Below, piece by piece: positions 11,285 to 18,777 of a stretch of DNA of 64,000 nucleotides. Made by a program: the position numbers and the translations under genes. Below the pieces are notes generated by a model. It did no database searches, had not been told where the DNA came from, and saw only the letters and a list, made by a program, of their open reading frames with translations. Source of the stretch: Microvirga lotononidis. Lineage in GTDB: Bacteria; Pseudomonadota; Alphaproteobacteria; Rhizobiales; Beijerinckiaceae. The number at the start of each line of letters is the position of its first letter. Position 1 is the first letter of the stretch. Location of the stretch: contig NZ_CP141048.1 of assembly GCF_034627025.1 (NCBI RefSeq), positions 4,664,001 to 4,728,000 on the forward strand, in the 5' to 3' direction.

Positions 11285-12274
11285 TCAGATCCAGCCTTTG
11301 CGACGGGCCAGGCCGGCCGCAATGCCGATGAAGGCACACAAGGCACCAATCACAACCCAGAAGCCGATGACGCCCGTCCGAGTGTAGGGCGTCTCGAAGT
11401 TCATGCCGAACACGCCCGCCACCGCTCCGATCACGCCCAGCATCACCGTTACGAAAGTCAGCCGGCGCACGAGGTCGTTGGTGGCCTCCGCCGTGCGGGT
11501 CGTGAACAGCTCGAATGAGCCATTCACCAGTTCGCGCGCGTGGTCGACCGCGTCCACGGCCCGCTCGAACCGCCGTTCGAGCGACTGGTAATGCGCGGCC
11601 GCATCGGCCTCGAAGATCTGCGCAAAGTCCGGACGCGAGAGCCCATAGAAAACGGGGCGCTGCTGGTTCAGAAAGTGGCGAAGCTGGGAAACCTTGCGCC
11701 GCATTCCCACCACGCCGGCGAGCAGGCTGCGGCGTGCCGAGTGCGCCAGCATCGCTTCGTCGAGCCGGTCCAGAAACTCCTCGAGTTCGCTGACGGCCTC
11801 GAAATAGGCGCTCAGGTGCCAGTCCAGCAGGGATGCCGCGAGCGCCGGCGGACTCAGGGCACCGATCACCGTTTCGCCTTTGCCTTGGTCGCGGAATGCC
11901 TGAAGAAAGGGCAATTCACCGTCATGAACGGTGATGATCCAGCGCCGGCCGACGAGGAAGTCCAGGTGGACAGGAAGCCACTTGGTCAAGGCACGGTCGC
12001 CATTGCCGTTCTCTCCAGGCGAGAGGCCTATGACGTCGAACTGGAAGTACTCGCCGTAATTGTCGAGATAGGGAGCCTCCTGTGGATTGAGGAGTTCGCG
12101 GCCGGAGCCGCGATCCAGGTCGAAGAGACGGGCCAGATGCTCCACCTCGCCGCGATCACGGCCATCGGCATCCACCCACAGGAGCGTTCGCTCGTCGAGG
12201 CCGACGAGACATTGCTGGTCGAGCTCGACCTCCTGGTCGTGCCCGTCGGCGTTATAGAGAAAGGCCTGGATCAC
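11285..12274 (-). CDS. corA: CorA-family divalent metal transporter
   Basis: 329-aa CorA/ZntB-type channel: a long cytoplasmic alpha/beta and helical funnel, then two C-terminal helices (LTFVTVMLGVIGAVAGVFGMNF and GFWVVIGALCAFIGIAAGL). The signature GMN is present in GVFGMNFETPY, facing the pore mouth. It would carry Mg2+ or another divalent cation; the EExN loop of some CorA proteins is replaced by ETPYTRTG, closer to the ZntB-like branch, so the ion is uncertain. The start is a GTG overlapping the stop of the upstream 52-aa gene (GTGA at 12271-12274), indicating coupled translation. Confidence 0.93.
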   Translation of the reverse strand: MIQAFLYNADGHDQEVELDQQCLVGLDERTLLWVDADGRDRGEVEHLARLFDLDRGSGRELLNPQEAPYLDNYGEYFQFDVIGLSPGENGNGDRALTKWLPVHLDFLVGRRWIITVHDGELPFLQAFRDQGKGETVIGALSPPALAASLLDWHLSAYFEAVSELEEFLDRLDEAMLAHSARRSLLAGVVGMRRKVSQLRHFLNQQRPVFYGLSRPDFAQIFEADAAAHYQSLERRFERAVDAVDHARELVNGSFELFTTRTAEATNDLVRRLTFVTVMLGVIGAVAGVFGMNFETPYTRTGVIGFWVVIGALCAFIGIAAGLARRKGWI

Positions 12275-12429
12275 GGCGCGATGCTGGCCAGCAAAAGGCT
12301 TGTTCCAATCAAAGAGCCGAAGGACGCAACGAACAGAATCGAGGCGCGCTTGAAGGACGGTCTTTCATCCACGCCCGATGGGCGTGGAGCAACGCCTTGA
12401 GATTCCTCTACGCTTTGAACACGAACCAT
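12271..12429 (-). CDS. Small single-helix membrane protein translationally coupled to corA
   Basis: 52 aa: a polar N-terminal half (MVRVQSVEESQGVAPRPSG) followed by a basic anchor (FKRA) and one hydrophobic helix (SILFVASFGSLIGTSLLLASIAP). The ATG at 12429 has AGGAAAG 5 bases upstream. The frame is open further upstream, but that part is not protein-like and lacks a better start. Its TGA overlaps the GTG start of corA. I know no named family. The layout suggests a regulatory or stability subunit of the CorA channel, or a leader peptide controlling corA translation. Confidence 0.6.
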   Translation of the reverse strand: MVRVQSVEESQGVAPRPSGVDERPSFKRASILFVASFGSLIGTSLLLASIAP

Positions 12430-12883
12430 GGATCTTTCCTGCCTGGGTTGCACGCGGACATGAGAGCTGAACGAAAGTGGCAGGCGGACTATTCCGTCGA
12501 GAGGAGATAAAATATTTCGGGAACCGTCGACGGCCACGCGCTCGACGATGTTCAGGGGAGAGCCGGACAAATTCATCGGACGTGAAAGTGATCGAGACCT
12601 TTGCAACCCGCGAGTGGCCGCGACCCGAATTGCACAATCGGCTCGGCCTCAGGCAGGAACGGCGTTCAAAGAATGGCTGAATACGTGGCGAGGGTAATGG
12701 GCAGCACCAAGAAGACGGCGGTCGTCACGATCATTTCGAGGCTATCGATGTCCGTCTCAGCAACTCTTATCGCGGATCCGAAGAGCGCGTCCTTGATCCT
12801 GCCGAAGATGCCCGTCGTAGTCTTCCATCGAGCTTGCGTTCAACGCCCCTGCCCTGCCTGGCTGGAGGGAGCCACCGTTGAGC
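12430..12883. other. Gene-poor gap
   Basis: About 450 bases between the receiver protein gene and the small corA-linked gene, both on the minus strand. A minus-strand frame near 12680-12830 encodes a hydrophobic C-terminal stretch (MIVTTAVFLVLPITLATYSA) but has no start before the internal ATG and no Shine-Dalgarno sequence, so it is not called. Promoters for corA should be here. Confidence 0.5.
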
Positions 12884-13285
12884 CTATGCCACGGGTGGCA
12901 GAGGATCTTGAACCGCCTTCTCCGCCTGGACGAGGACATCGAGACCACGCCAAGGCTTGGGAATGAAGGTGACGCCCTCCGGCAACCCATCGGATGCGGC
13001 GTTGGGGTCTCCCGAGGTGAGTACGATGCGGATCGTGGGCCACAGGGTGCAGGCAGCCTTGGCGAGGTGGACGCCGTCCATCTCACCGGGCAGCCGGACA
13101 TCCGCGAAAACCAGCGCGACTTCGCTGCCCTGCTCCTTGAGGTAGTCCAGGGCAGCCTCTGCGGTCTCGACCTCCACCACATCGAGTGCGGTCTCTTCCA
13201 GCAGCGCAGCCGCGAGTTCACGGACGTACGGCTCGTCCTCGACGATCAGGGCCACATGCGGTTCAGGATGCTGGGCGTCCATCAT
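12884..13285 (-). CDS. Single-domain response regulator (CheY-like)
   Basis: 133-aa stand-alone receiver. The acidic pocket is VALIVEDEPYV, the phosphoacceptor Asp lies in LVFADVRLPGEMDG, the switch Thr/Ser in IVLTSGD, and the Lys in FIPKPW. There is no output domain, so it acts by protein contact or as a phosphate sink. Two tandem ATGs (13285, 13282) lie 3 and 6 bases after AGGGAGG; the second has the better spacing. The gene begins inside the end of the NepR-like gene (about 20 bases of overlap), so the two are coupled. The FATGUY motif of SdrG-type receivers is absent. Confidence 0.88.
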   Translation of the reverse strand: MMDAQHPEPHVALIVEDEPYVRELAAALLEETALDVVEVETAEAALDYLKEQGSEVALVFADVRLPGEMDGVHLAKAACTLWPTIRIVLTSGDPNAASDGLPEGVTFIPKPWRGLDVLVQAEKAVQDPLPPVA

Positions 13286-13460
13286 GGGCCTCCCTGATCT
13301 CCATCTGCCGCAGGATGGCCATAAGGGGAGCGGGAACGGGTGCGTAGAGCACATCCCTGTAGGTCTCGGCAATCGCCCGCGCGATCATGAAGGTGGCGAC
13401 ATCAGTTGGAACATCGTTGACATGGGGCAGACGCACGTCGCCTGAGGCGTCGCGGGACAT
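13263..13460 (-). CDS. NepR-like small protein (putative anti-sigma factor)
   Basis: 65 aa. The core AETYRDVLYAPVPAPLMAIL followed by RQME matches the NepR pattern (a helix with a Y-D-x-V-x-x-x-PVP-x-x-hydrophobic-x-x-LL-x-x-L run) by which NepR clamps the general-stress sigma factor EcfG and is itself titrated by phosphorylated PhyR. The ATG at 13460 has GGAGAGAG 3-10 bases upstream. It overlaps the downstream receiver gene. Neither phyR nor ecfG is visible here, so this may be a second, satellite anti-sigma. Family assignment is from pattern recognition only. Confidence 0.6.
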   Translation of the reverse strand: MSRDASGDVRLPHVNDVPTDVATFMIARAIAETYRDVLYAPVPAPLMAILRQMEIREAHDGRPAS

Positions 13461-13790
13461 AGGCTCTCTCCAAGGGTTCGTTACAGGCTGCTGGGATTGC
13501 AGCGTTCGAGCTAACATACGTTAAGGAAAGGAATCCCTGGCGCCGCAAAGGGTTTCAGCTTGGCAGCAGAATTGCCATGTCCGGCAATGGCCAAGTTCGG
13601 TTTCTCCCTTCCTGCCGGGAAGGAGCGCACATTCGCGAAAGCCGCAGACGACAAAGGTTTTCGAGGCAAAATGCGTCCACGACCTCTTCGGAGAGACCGG
13701 GCAGTGGTATGCTCAGGTCCAGCGGCAGAACCAGAACGCCGGTAGGACCAGCTGCGAGCAGTCCTATGGCTCTGCTTAGGGAGTCCGCTG
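13461..13790. other. Intergenic region between two divergent small genes
   Basis: 330 bases without a supported gene. It should contain the promoters of the NepR-like gene (minus) and the 47-aa gene (plus). I looked for the EcfG pattern GGAAC-N16/17-CGTT upstream of 13460 and did not find a good match. Confidence 0.5.
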
Positions 13791-13934
13791 ATGAGAGATA
13801 CCACCTACATTCTCTTCGGTCTTGGAGCAGCCATCCTTGTGTTCCTGGCCTTCTTATTCCGCGCCATGTTCTTCGGCCTCGGTCTTCGCGCCGTCGGAGA
13901 TAAATTCGCGAAGTGGATCGGTAGGCGGCCCTAA
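13791..13934 (+). CDS. Small single-helix membrane protein
   Basis: 47 aa: MRDTT, then a helix YILFGLGAAILVFLAFLF, a second hydrophobic run AMFFGLGL, and a basic amphipathic tail (RAVGDKFAKWIGRRP). The ATG at 13791 has AGGGAG 9 bases upstream. The coding bias (C/G at third positions) and the hydrophobic-to-basic layout support a real gene; it is short enough to be missed by usual gene finders. No family is recognised. A palindromic repeat begins directly after the stop. Confidence 0.55.
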   Translation: MRDTTYILFGLGAAILVFLAFLFRAMFFGLGLRAVGDKFAKWIGRRP

Positions 13935-13935
13935 A

Positions 13936-14048
13936 GCATCGAACGCAAAAGTGAGAACCGGTTTAGCGTGCGGTGTTCTTCGGATTTCCATGGCCGGGTC
14001 GTGAGAGCACTTTTCGGCGACGTGGATCCGGTTCATCGCCGAACATGC
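13936..14048. repeat. Composite palindromic intergenic repeat
   Basis: Two modules. The first (from GCATCGAACGCAAAAGTG at 13936) resembles the hairpin at 3618-3653. The second, 14008-14048, has arms TTCGGCGA (14013-14020) and TCGCCGAA (14035-14042). It aligns with the reverse complement of the palindrome at 33700-33742 (shared GCAyTTTTCGGCGA followed by GTkGATCC). Dispersed extragenic palindromes of this type are common in Hyphomicrobiales. Confidence 0.65.
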
Positions 14049-14161
14049 GGCCAAGCCAAGAAGAGAGCTGAAACCACACAAGTTGAAACAGCTACAGGTT
14101 CCGCATTCGACGGCTCGCAGCGCCTGACCCGAATTCAGTTCTTTGCCCCAAGCTTGCCGGA

Positions 14162-14767
14162 TTATGGCCCCCTTCCCCATTGGTACGGGAAACCCAGCCA
14201 AGCCGCACCGTGCAGGATGAGATCGATCCCCAGCACCAGACCGAACAGCCAGAGTCCCATCTTCGGGAACTCGGCCACCACGATGAGCCCCGCCACGACT
14301 CCGAACGAGCCCGACAGGATCATCATCCAGCCGCGATCCCGCCAGCGGCTCCACCCCAAAAGGACGCGCACGATCCCGGACAGGACGAGCAGCAGCCCAA
14401 GCCCGTAGGTCAGCAGCAGTTCGCCCGACCGGGCAGACCTTGCAATCCCTGAGGCCGAAATCATGCCGCCTGAACCGGCTCCGACGACGAGGACAAGGCC
14501 GACGGCCACATACAGGAGGCCAAGCAGCGTCTGCCACCCGAGGCCGCCCCAGCCGCGCATCCACACGGCATGGATGATCTCGAAGAGACCCACGACGGTG
14601 ACGACGGCCCCGACGAAGGTCGTGCTGATACCTGACTCAAGCGCGGCATCGGCCAGGACCATCACCCCGCCCACGATGATGACGGCGCTCAACAGCCGGC
14701 GAATCCGCGGCATGGGCTCCCTCAGGCTGGGCGCTGCAGAATCCGGCACGGCATCGTGGACGTTCAT
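14162..14767 (-). CDS. HdeD/DUF308-family membrane protein
   Basis: 201 aa with six predicted helices in three pairs (RRLLSAVIIVGGVMVLADAA; FVGAVVTVVGLFEIIHAVW; LLGLLYVAVGLVLVV; LLTYGLGLLLVLSGIVRVLL; ILSGSFGVVAGLIVV; LWLFGLVLGIDLILHG), the DUF308 pattern of HdeD, a membrane protein linked to acid and stress resistance in enterobacteria. The ATG at 14767 has GGAGGGCAG upstream. It is followed upstream (minus strand) by the YXWGXW and DUF1269 genes; all three look like envelope-stress functions and may be co-regulated. Confidence 0.85.
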   Translation of the reverse strand: MNVHDAVPDSAAPSLREPMPRIRRLLSAVIIVGGVMVLADAALESGISTTFVGAVVTVVGLFEIIHAVWMRGWGGLGWQTLLGLLYVAVGLVLVVGAGSGGMISASGIARSARSGELLLTYGLGLLLVLSGIVRVLLGWSRWRDRGWMMILSGSFGVVAGLIVVAEFPKMGLWLFGLVLGIDLILHGAAWLGFPYQWGRGP

Positions 14768-14801
14768 GCTCTGCCCTCCAGCAGCGCTGCATCCCGTGCT
14801 G

Positions 14802-15101
14802 CTACCGGAACCGGCGGCGGCGCCAATGGCCGTCCACCCAGACCCAGCGTCCGCGGCGGGAACTCCAGACCCATCGTCCCGGCACCCAGACGAAGCCCGG
14901 GCGCGGCCGTGGCCGCCGCTCGAAGCGCGGGTGCGGCGGCGGAGGACGCCGCCGCGGAGGAGGTCCTCCCGGACGGCCTGGTCGCGGCGGACGAGGTTCT
15001 GTCCAGGACTGGGCATCCACCGCTGTCGATGCCGCGGTTCCGACGGCAGCAGCCACCGTTGCGCCGACGAACAAGCTCAGAATGGACCGTCGTGTCAGCA
15101 T
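14802..15101 (-). CDS. Secreted proline/arginine-rich YXWGXW-repeat protein
   Basis: 99 aa. The leader MLTRRSILSLFVGATVAAAV carries twin arginines, so Tat or Sec export is likely. A low-complexity Pro/Arg tract follows (PRPPRPGRPGGPPPRRRPPP), then a C-terminal repeat, FVWVPGRWVW and GRWVWVDGHW, which matches the YXWGXW family of short periplasmic/outer-membrane proteins. Function is unknown; Trp- and Arg-rich tails of this kind probably bind the envelope. Base composition is extremely GC-rich because of the Pro/Arg run. Confidence 0.75.
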   Translation of the reverse strand: MLTRRSILSLFVGATVAAAVGTAASTAVDAQSWTEPRPPRPGRPGGPPPRRRPPPPHPRFERRPRPRPGFVWVPGRWVWSSRRGRWVWVDGHWRRRRFR

Positions 15102-15132
15102 ATCGATTTCCTTTGCAGAACGGCTTGAGCCA

Positions 15133-15702
15133 TCATGTCGGTTGTGCAGCCATCGTGCCCACAGCCTCGACGCCCTCGCTCGGGCTCGGCGAGTGCGCGC
15201 GAGTCAGAGCGGCCTGGAGCTTCGCCTCCTGCTCGGGAGACAGCGAGGAACGGATCACATGTCCCTTGAACCCCGCCAGCTCGGCGAGAACCTTTTCCGG
15301 CTGCGACTTGCGGATCAGCAGGAACAGAGCCGAAGTCTCGGGCTTGAGAGTCTCGCCGATCGACCTGATGAAGCCGTCGTTGATGCCGTAGTCGATCATG
15401 CTCCCGGACAAGGCTCCCGAGCCGACTCCCACGGCACCGCCAATGGCGAAGCCGGCGAGCGGATTGAGGAAGAGCAGACCGATGAGACTGCCCCACAGGG
15501 CGCCCCGCAGACCGCCCGTCGTCGCGCCGAGGCTTACCAGGTTGACGCTCTGCTTGATGCGGACCGTGCCGTCCTGACTTCGGATCGCGACGACGGCATC
15601 CTCGAGTTCGATCAGGTATTCCTTTTGCAGCCGCGTCAGTTCGGTGAGAACACGATCCGCATCGGTCGGGTTATGGAAACCGACCACGACCAGCTCAGCC
15701 AT
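15133..15702 (-). CDS. DUF1269-family membrane protein
   Basis: 189 aa. The start MAELVVVGFHNPTDADRVL and the glycine-rich membrane core (GALWGSLIGLLFLNPLAGFAIGGAVGVGSGAL) define DUF1269, small membrane-associated proteins often next to stress genes. The remainder (LFLLIRKSQPEKVLAELAGF) is a ferredoxin-like soluble part. The ATG at 15702 has GAGGAGG 9 bases upstream; longer in-frame versions lack a ribosome-binding site. No biochemical role is established for the family. Confidence 0.85.
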   Translation of the reverse strand: MAELVVVGFHNPTDADRVLTELTRLQKEYLIELEDAVVAIRSQDGTVRIKQSVNLVSLGATTGGLRGALWGSLIGLLFLNPLAGFAIGGAVGVGSGALSGSMIDYGINDGFIRSIGETLKPETSALFLLIRKSQPEKVLAELAGFKGHVIRSSLSPEQEAKLQAALTRAHSPSPSEGVEAVGTMAAQPT

Positions 15703-16217
15703 CGATTGACCTCCTCTGGAAGCAGCGCGACCCGTTGCCGGTAAGCTACGCAGATGTCGGCCGCAGGCTGCGGGGCCATCATCAAACCCCGAGATCGATG
15801 GGGAGACCCTGGCGTTGCGCTCGAACGGCCGGACACTGTCTGTCCCAGGCTCCTGCTCGCGGCGCGAGAGCGGAGCCATCCCCGAGCGGGCCTCCACCGA
15901 ATGTTCCGAGGCTTTCCCGATAATTTAACCGCCGCATGATGGCGGAAATCCGACTGCCCGCCTCACAGGGCGGGCCAGCATCGAGCACCGGACGGATGCC
16001 TTAGCAGCCGGTCGTTCGGCCGTACCCGAGGTTTGCGTGCGTCCGATGCGGTGTCGTTATCTGGATTACCTACGCTCCTCCTGGCGTCCTGTCGCATTGT
16101 CGTCCGACAAGGGAGCTGCGGGATGTCTTGAGCGGGAGTAGACTGGCCCGATCGGAGAGAGGGCTTGGCCCTGCCCGAGCGCGAAGGTGTCGACCTCACT
16201 CACCACGGGAGGGACGC
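15703..16217. other. Divergent intergenic region with a hairpin
   Basis: 515 bases between the DUF1269 gene (minus) and the CBS-BON gene (plus). No gene is supported. One clear hairpin, GCCCGCC (15956-15962) with GGCGGGC (15969-15975), lacks a T-run. Confidence 0.5.
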
Positions 16218-16913
16218 GTGATTGTTGAAGATGTCATGACCGCACCGGTGATCAGCGTAGAGCCGTCCACCACCATCGCCGAAGCCGCGAAGCTCATGCT
16301 GGCTGATCGGATCAGCGGCCTTCCGGTCACGATGCGGGACGGCACGCTGGTCGGAATGCTCAGCGAAGGCGATCTCCTGCGCAGAGGGGAGCTCGGCACC
16401 GAACGCAAGCGACCCTCATGGCTGGAGTTCCTCATCGGTTCCGGCAAACTGGCCGATGAATACGTACGTAGCCACGGCCGCAAGGTCGAGCAGGTGATGT
16501 CGACGGATCCCGTGACGACGCGTCGGGATGCGCCGATCGAGGAGATCGTCACGGCCATGGACCGTCACCGGATCAAGCGGCTGCCGGTGATCGACAATGG
16601 CAAGGTGGTCGGGATCGTGGCCCGCTCCGACGTCCTGCGCGCGCTCGCACGGACTCTGTCGGCCGTCTCTCCCGAGGTCGTCGCCGACGACCGGATTCAC
16701 AAGGCCGTGCTGGAGGAGATGGACAAGCAGAACTGGGGCGGCAGGTTCATTCGGGTTCGTGTCGAGAATGGAGTGGTCACCCTGACCGGAGCCATCCTGG
16801 ACGAACGTGAGCGGGAAGCGGCCAAGGTGGCGGCCGAGAACGTGCCCGGGGTGAAGGAGGTGGTGGATCAGTTGAGGTGGTTCGAACCGTCTTCGGGAAT
16901 TCTGATGGGATAG
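16218..16913 (+). CDS. CBS-pair and BON domain protein
   Basis: 231 aa. Two CBS motifs (VEDVMTAPVISVEPSTTIAE and VEQVMSTDPVTTRRDAP with LPVIDNGKVVGIVARSDVLR) occupy residues 1-155. A BON domain follows (IRVRVENGVVTLTGAILDE and VPGVKEVVDQL). CBS pairs sense adenine nucleotides; BON domains bind phospholipid or membranes. No catalytic domain is present. The GTG at 16218 is preferred (GGGAGGGACGC upstream). It lies convergent with the NptA-type transporter gene and divergent from the DUF1269 gene. Confidence 0.88.
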   Translation: MIVEDVMTAPVISVEPSTTIAEAAKLMLADRISGLPVTMRDGTLVGMLSEGDLLRRGELGTERKRPSWLEFLIGSGKLADEYVRSHGRKVEQVMSTDPVTTRRDAPIEEIVTAMDRHRIKRLPVIDNGKVVGIVARSDVLRALARTLSAVSPEVVADDRIHKAVLEEMDKQNWGGRFIRVRVENGVVTLTGAILDEREREAAKVAAENVPGVKEVVDQLRWFEPSSGILMG

Positions 16914-16980
16914 GGGTCCGTCCTCCCGCATCGCATGCCCCGATGCTGCTCAGTCCCGGAAGCCGCGATCTCGGGAGAGA

Positions 16981-18684
16981 TCATCCTCGTTCCTGTCGCT
17001 TCCGCTCCTCACTGATTGAGAGCAGCCAGCCCGGATCGTCATCACACGTGCCGCGACCGAGGAGATGGGCCGTCGCACGCCAGGCATGATGCGCGATCCG
17101 GTCGAGCCGCCGGACGGCGTCGATCCGCGCAAAGGCCTCCGCGGCGGTCAGCTTTCCCGGCGCAACCAAGGCGAGGGTCGCGGCGCGATGGTCCCGTTGC
17201 AGGGCATCGAGTTCCCTCGCGGCGCCCTCTGCCTCGGCGAGCGCGGCGGCGACCTCGGACGAAACGTTCCAACCGATGGGAGCGGCCTTCGCGCTGAGGG
17301 CGGCTTCCGAAGTGATCGACCGGCCGACCGCCTGTGCCGCGCCAATTGCCTGTGCACACAATTCGGCGGCGCGAACGTCGTGAGGGACTCCGGTCGCCGG
17401 CCCTGGAAGCCTGCCGTCCGCCACGACCTCCGCGAGACGCGAGGCGTGGTCGAGGGCATGCAGCGTGCTCGTCATGCGGAGCCGCTCGGCCTCCGTTTCG
17501 GGCGGCTCCTTCAATTCGGACAGGAAATTCCACACCTCTTCGAGCGTGGCGACGGCGGCCTGTGCCGCGGGGCTGCCCCTGCCCGAGAGCGCAGCGGACA
17601 CCGAGGCGGCAGTCACTGCGAGGACGTCCGCCACGACACGCCGGGCAGTCTCGACGGCGGTCACCGGGCTCGCGAGCACACTCGGATCGAGCGCGCGCTC
17701 AAGCGCCGTCTGCTCCGAGGGCAGAAGCCGCTCCACGATCCGGGCGAACCACCGCGTTGCCGGCAGCAGCACCGCGACGCCCACGACGTTGTACGCCGTG
17801 TGGTAGGCGGCAAGGAGCGTCATCCCGTCGACCGACGCGGCGAGGTTTCTCATCAGCGCCGCCGTGAACGGAAAGACGACGACGGCGATGAGCGCCGCGA
17901 TCACCTTGAAGAGGATATAGGCGAGAGCGAGGCGCTTGGCCGTCGTGCCGGCGCCGATGGCCGCCAGCGCGGAACTCGTCGCCGTCCCGATATTCTGGCC
18001 GACGATCAGCGCTGCGCCCTGCTCCAGGCTCACCGCCCCGGCGTAGAAAGCCGAAATGGTGACGGCGATGGCGGCGGTCGAAGATTGCATGACCGCGGTC
18101 ATCGCCAAGCCGACGACGATCAGGGTGACGAGACCGACCATCCCGGCGCCCCAGCCAACTCCCGGCGCACCGAGCGTCGCAGGCAGGTCGGATGGATGAA
18201 GGCTCTCCGCCAGGCCGCCCATGCCTTGCTGGAGGGTCGTCAGCCCGTACAGCACCAGCGCGAAGCCCGCGAACGCGCCCCCCGCCGCCGCAATCCGCCG
18301 GCCACCCAGCAACTTGGCCAACGCGCCAACGAAGATCATGGGCAGCGCGTAGGCCGAAAGCGACACCCGCACACCGATCAGCGCCACGAGCCAGCCCGTC
18401 CCCGTCGTGCCGACATTGGCGCCGAACACGAGGCCGAGACCCTGCGGAAAGGTCAGAAGCCCGGCGCTGACGAGGCCGATCGTCGTCATCGTCACCGCAC
18501 TCGACGACTGGACGAGCAGCGTCACGACCGCGCCCCAGAAGGCTCCCGACAACGGCGTGGCCGCGGCCTTGGCGAGGACGGTGCGCAGAGAGGATCCCGC
18601 CAGCGCCTTCAGACCATCGGTCATGACGGTCATGCCAAGCAGGAACAGTCCGACGCCACCCAGAATGGCAATTGCTGTCGACAT
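16981..18684 (-). CDS. Na+/phosphate cotransporter (NptA-type) with C-terminal PhoU-like domain
   Basis: 567 aa. Two inverted Na/Pi repeats, each with the QSS signature (LLVQSSSAVTMTTIGLVSAG near residue 60 and VMQSSTAAIAVTISAF near residue 210), are followed by a helical PhoU-like domain (residues about 340-560). It should couple phosphate entry to sodium, with the PhoU part regulating it. Length and order are typical of bacterial NptA homologues. No strong Shine-Dalgarno precedes the ATG at 18684. It lies next to a cyclase gene transcribed in the same direction, 93 bp upstream. Confidence 0.92.
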   Translation of the reverse strand: MSTAIAILGGVGLFLLGMTVMTDGLKALAGSSLRTVLAKAAATPLSGAFWGAVVTLLVQSSSAVTMTTIGLVSAGLLTFPQGLGLVFGANVGTTGTGWLVALIGVRVSLSAYALPMIFVGALAKLLGGRRIAAAGGAFAGFALVLYGLTTLQQGMGGLAESLHPSDLPATLGAPGVGWGAGMVGLVTLIVVGLAMTAVMQSSTAAIAVTISAFYAGAVSLEQGAALIVGQNIGTATSSALAAIGAGTTAKRLALAYILFKVIAALIAVVVFPFTAALMRNLAASVDGMTLLAAYHTAYNVVGVAVLLPATRWFARIVERLLPSEQTALERALDPSVLASPVTAVETARRVVADVLAVTAASVSAALSGRGSPAAQAAVATLEEVWNFLSELKEPPETEAERLRMTSTLHALDHASRLAEVVADGRLPGPATGVPHDVRAAELCAQAIGAAQAVGRSITSEAALSAKAAPIGWNVSSEVAAALAEAEGAARELDALQRDHRAATLALVAPGKLTAAEAFARIDAVRRLDRIAHHAWRATAHLLGRGTCDDDPGWLLSISEERKRQERG

Positions 18685-18777
18685 GCACGTCCAGTCCCGC
18701 CAACGCTTCGGCCTTGAAGCCCACCGGGGTCTAGCATTAGCCGAACCTAGACGTTGGCGTCACGCGCCCCCGACCCG

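Noticed and set aside
11065..11331. Plus-strand 88-aa frame between corA and the SnoaL-like gene.
   Set aside because: Overlaps the 3' end of corA, no ribosome-binding site, and the second half is composition noise.
12680..12830. Minus-strand hydrophobic peptide ending MIVTTAVFLVLPITLATYSA.
   Set aside because: Only an internal ATG giving about 22 residues, no Shine-Dalgarno sequence, and no start in the longer frame.
13461..13560. Search for an EcfG-type promoter (GGAAC-N16/17-CGTT) upstream of the NepR-like gene.
   Set aside because: No adequate match to both boxes with correct spacing.
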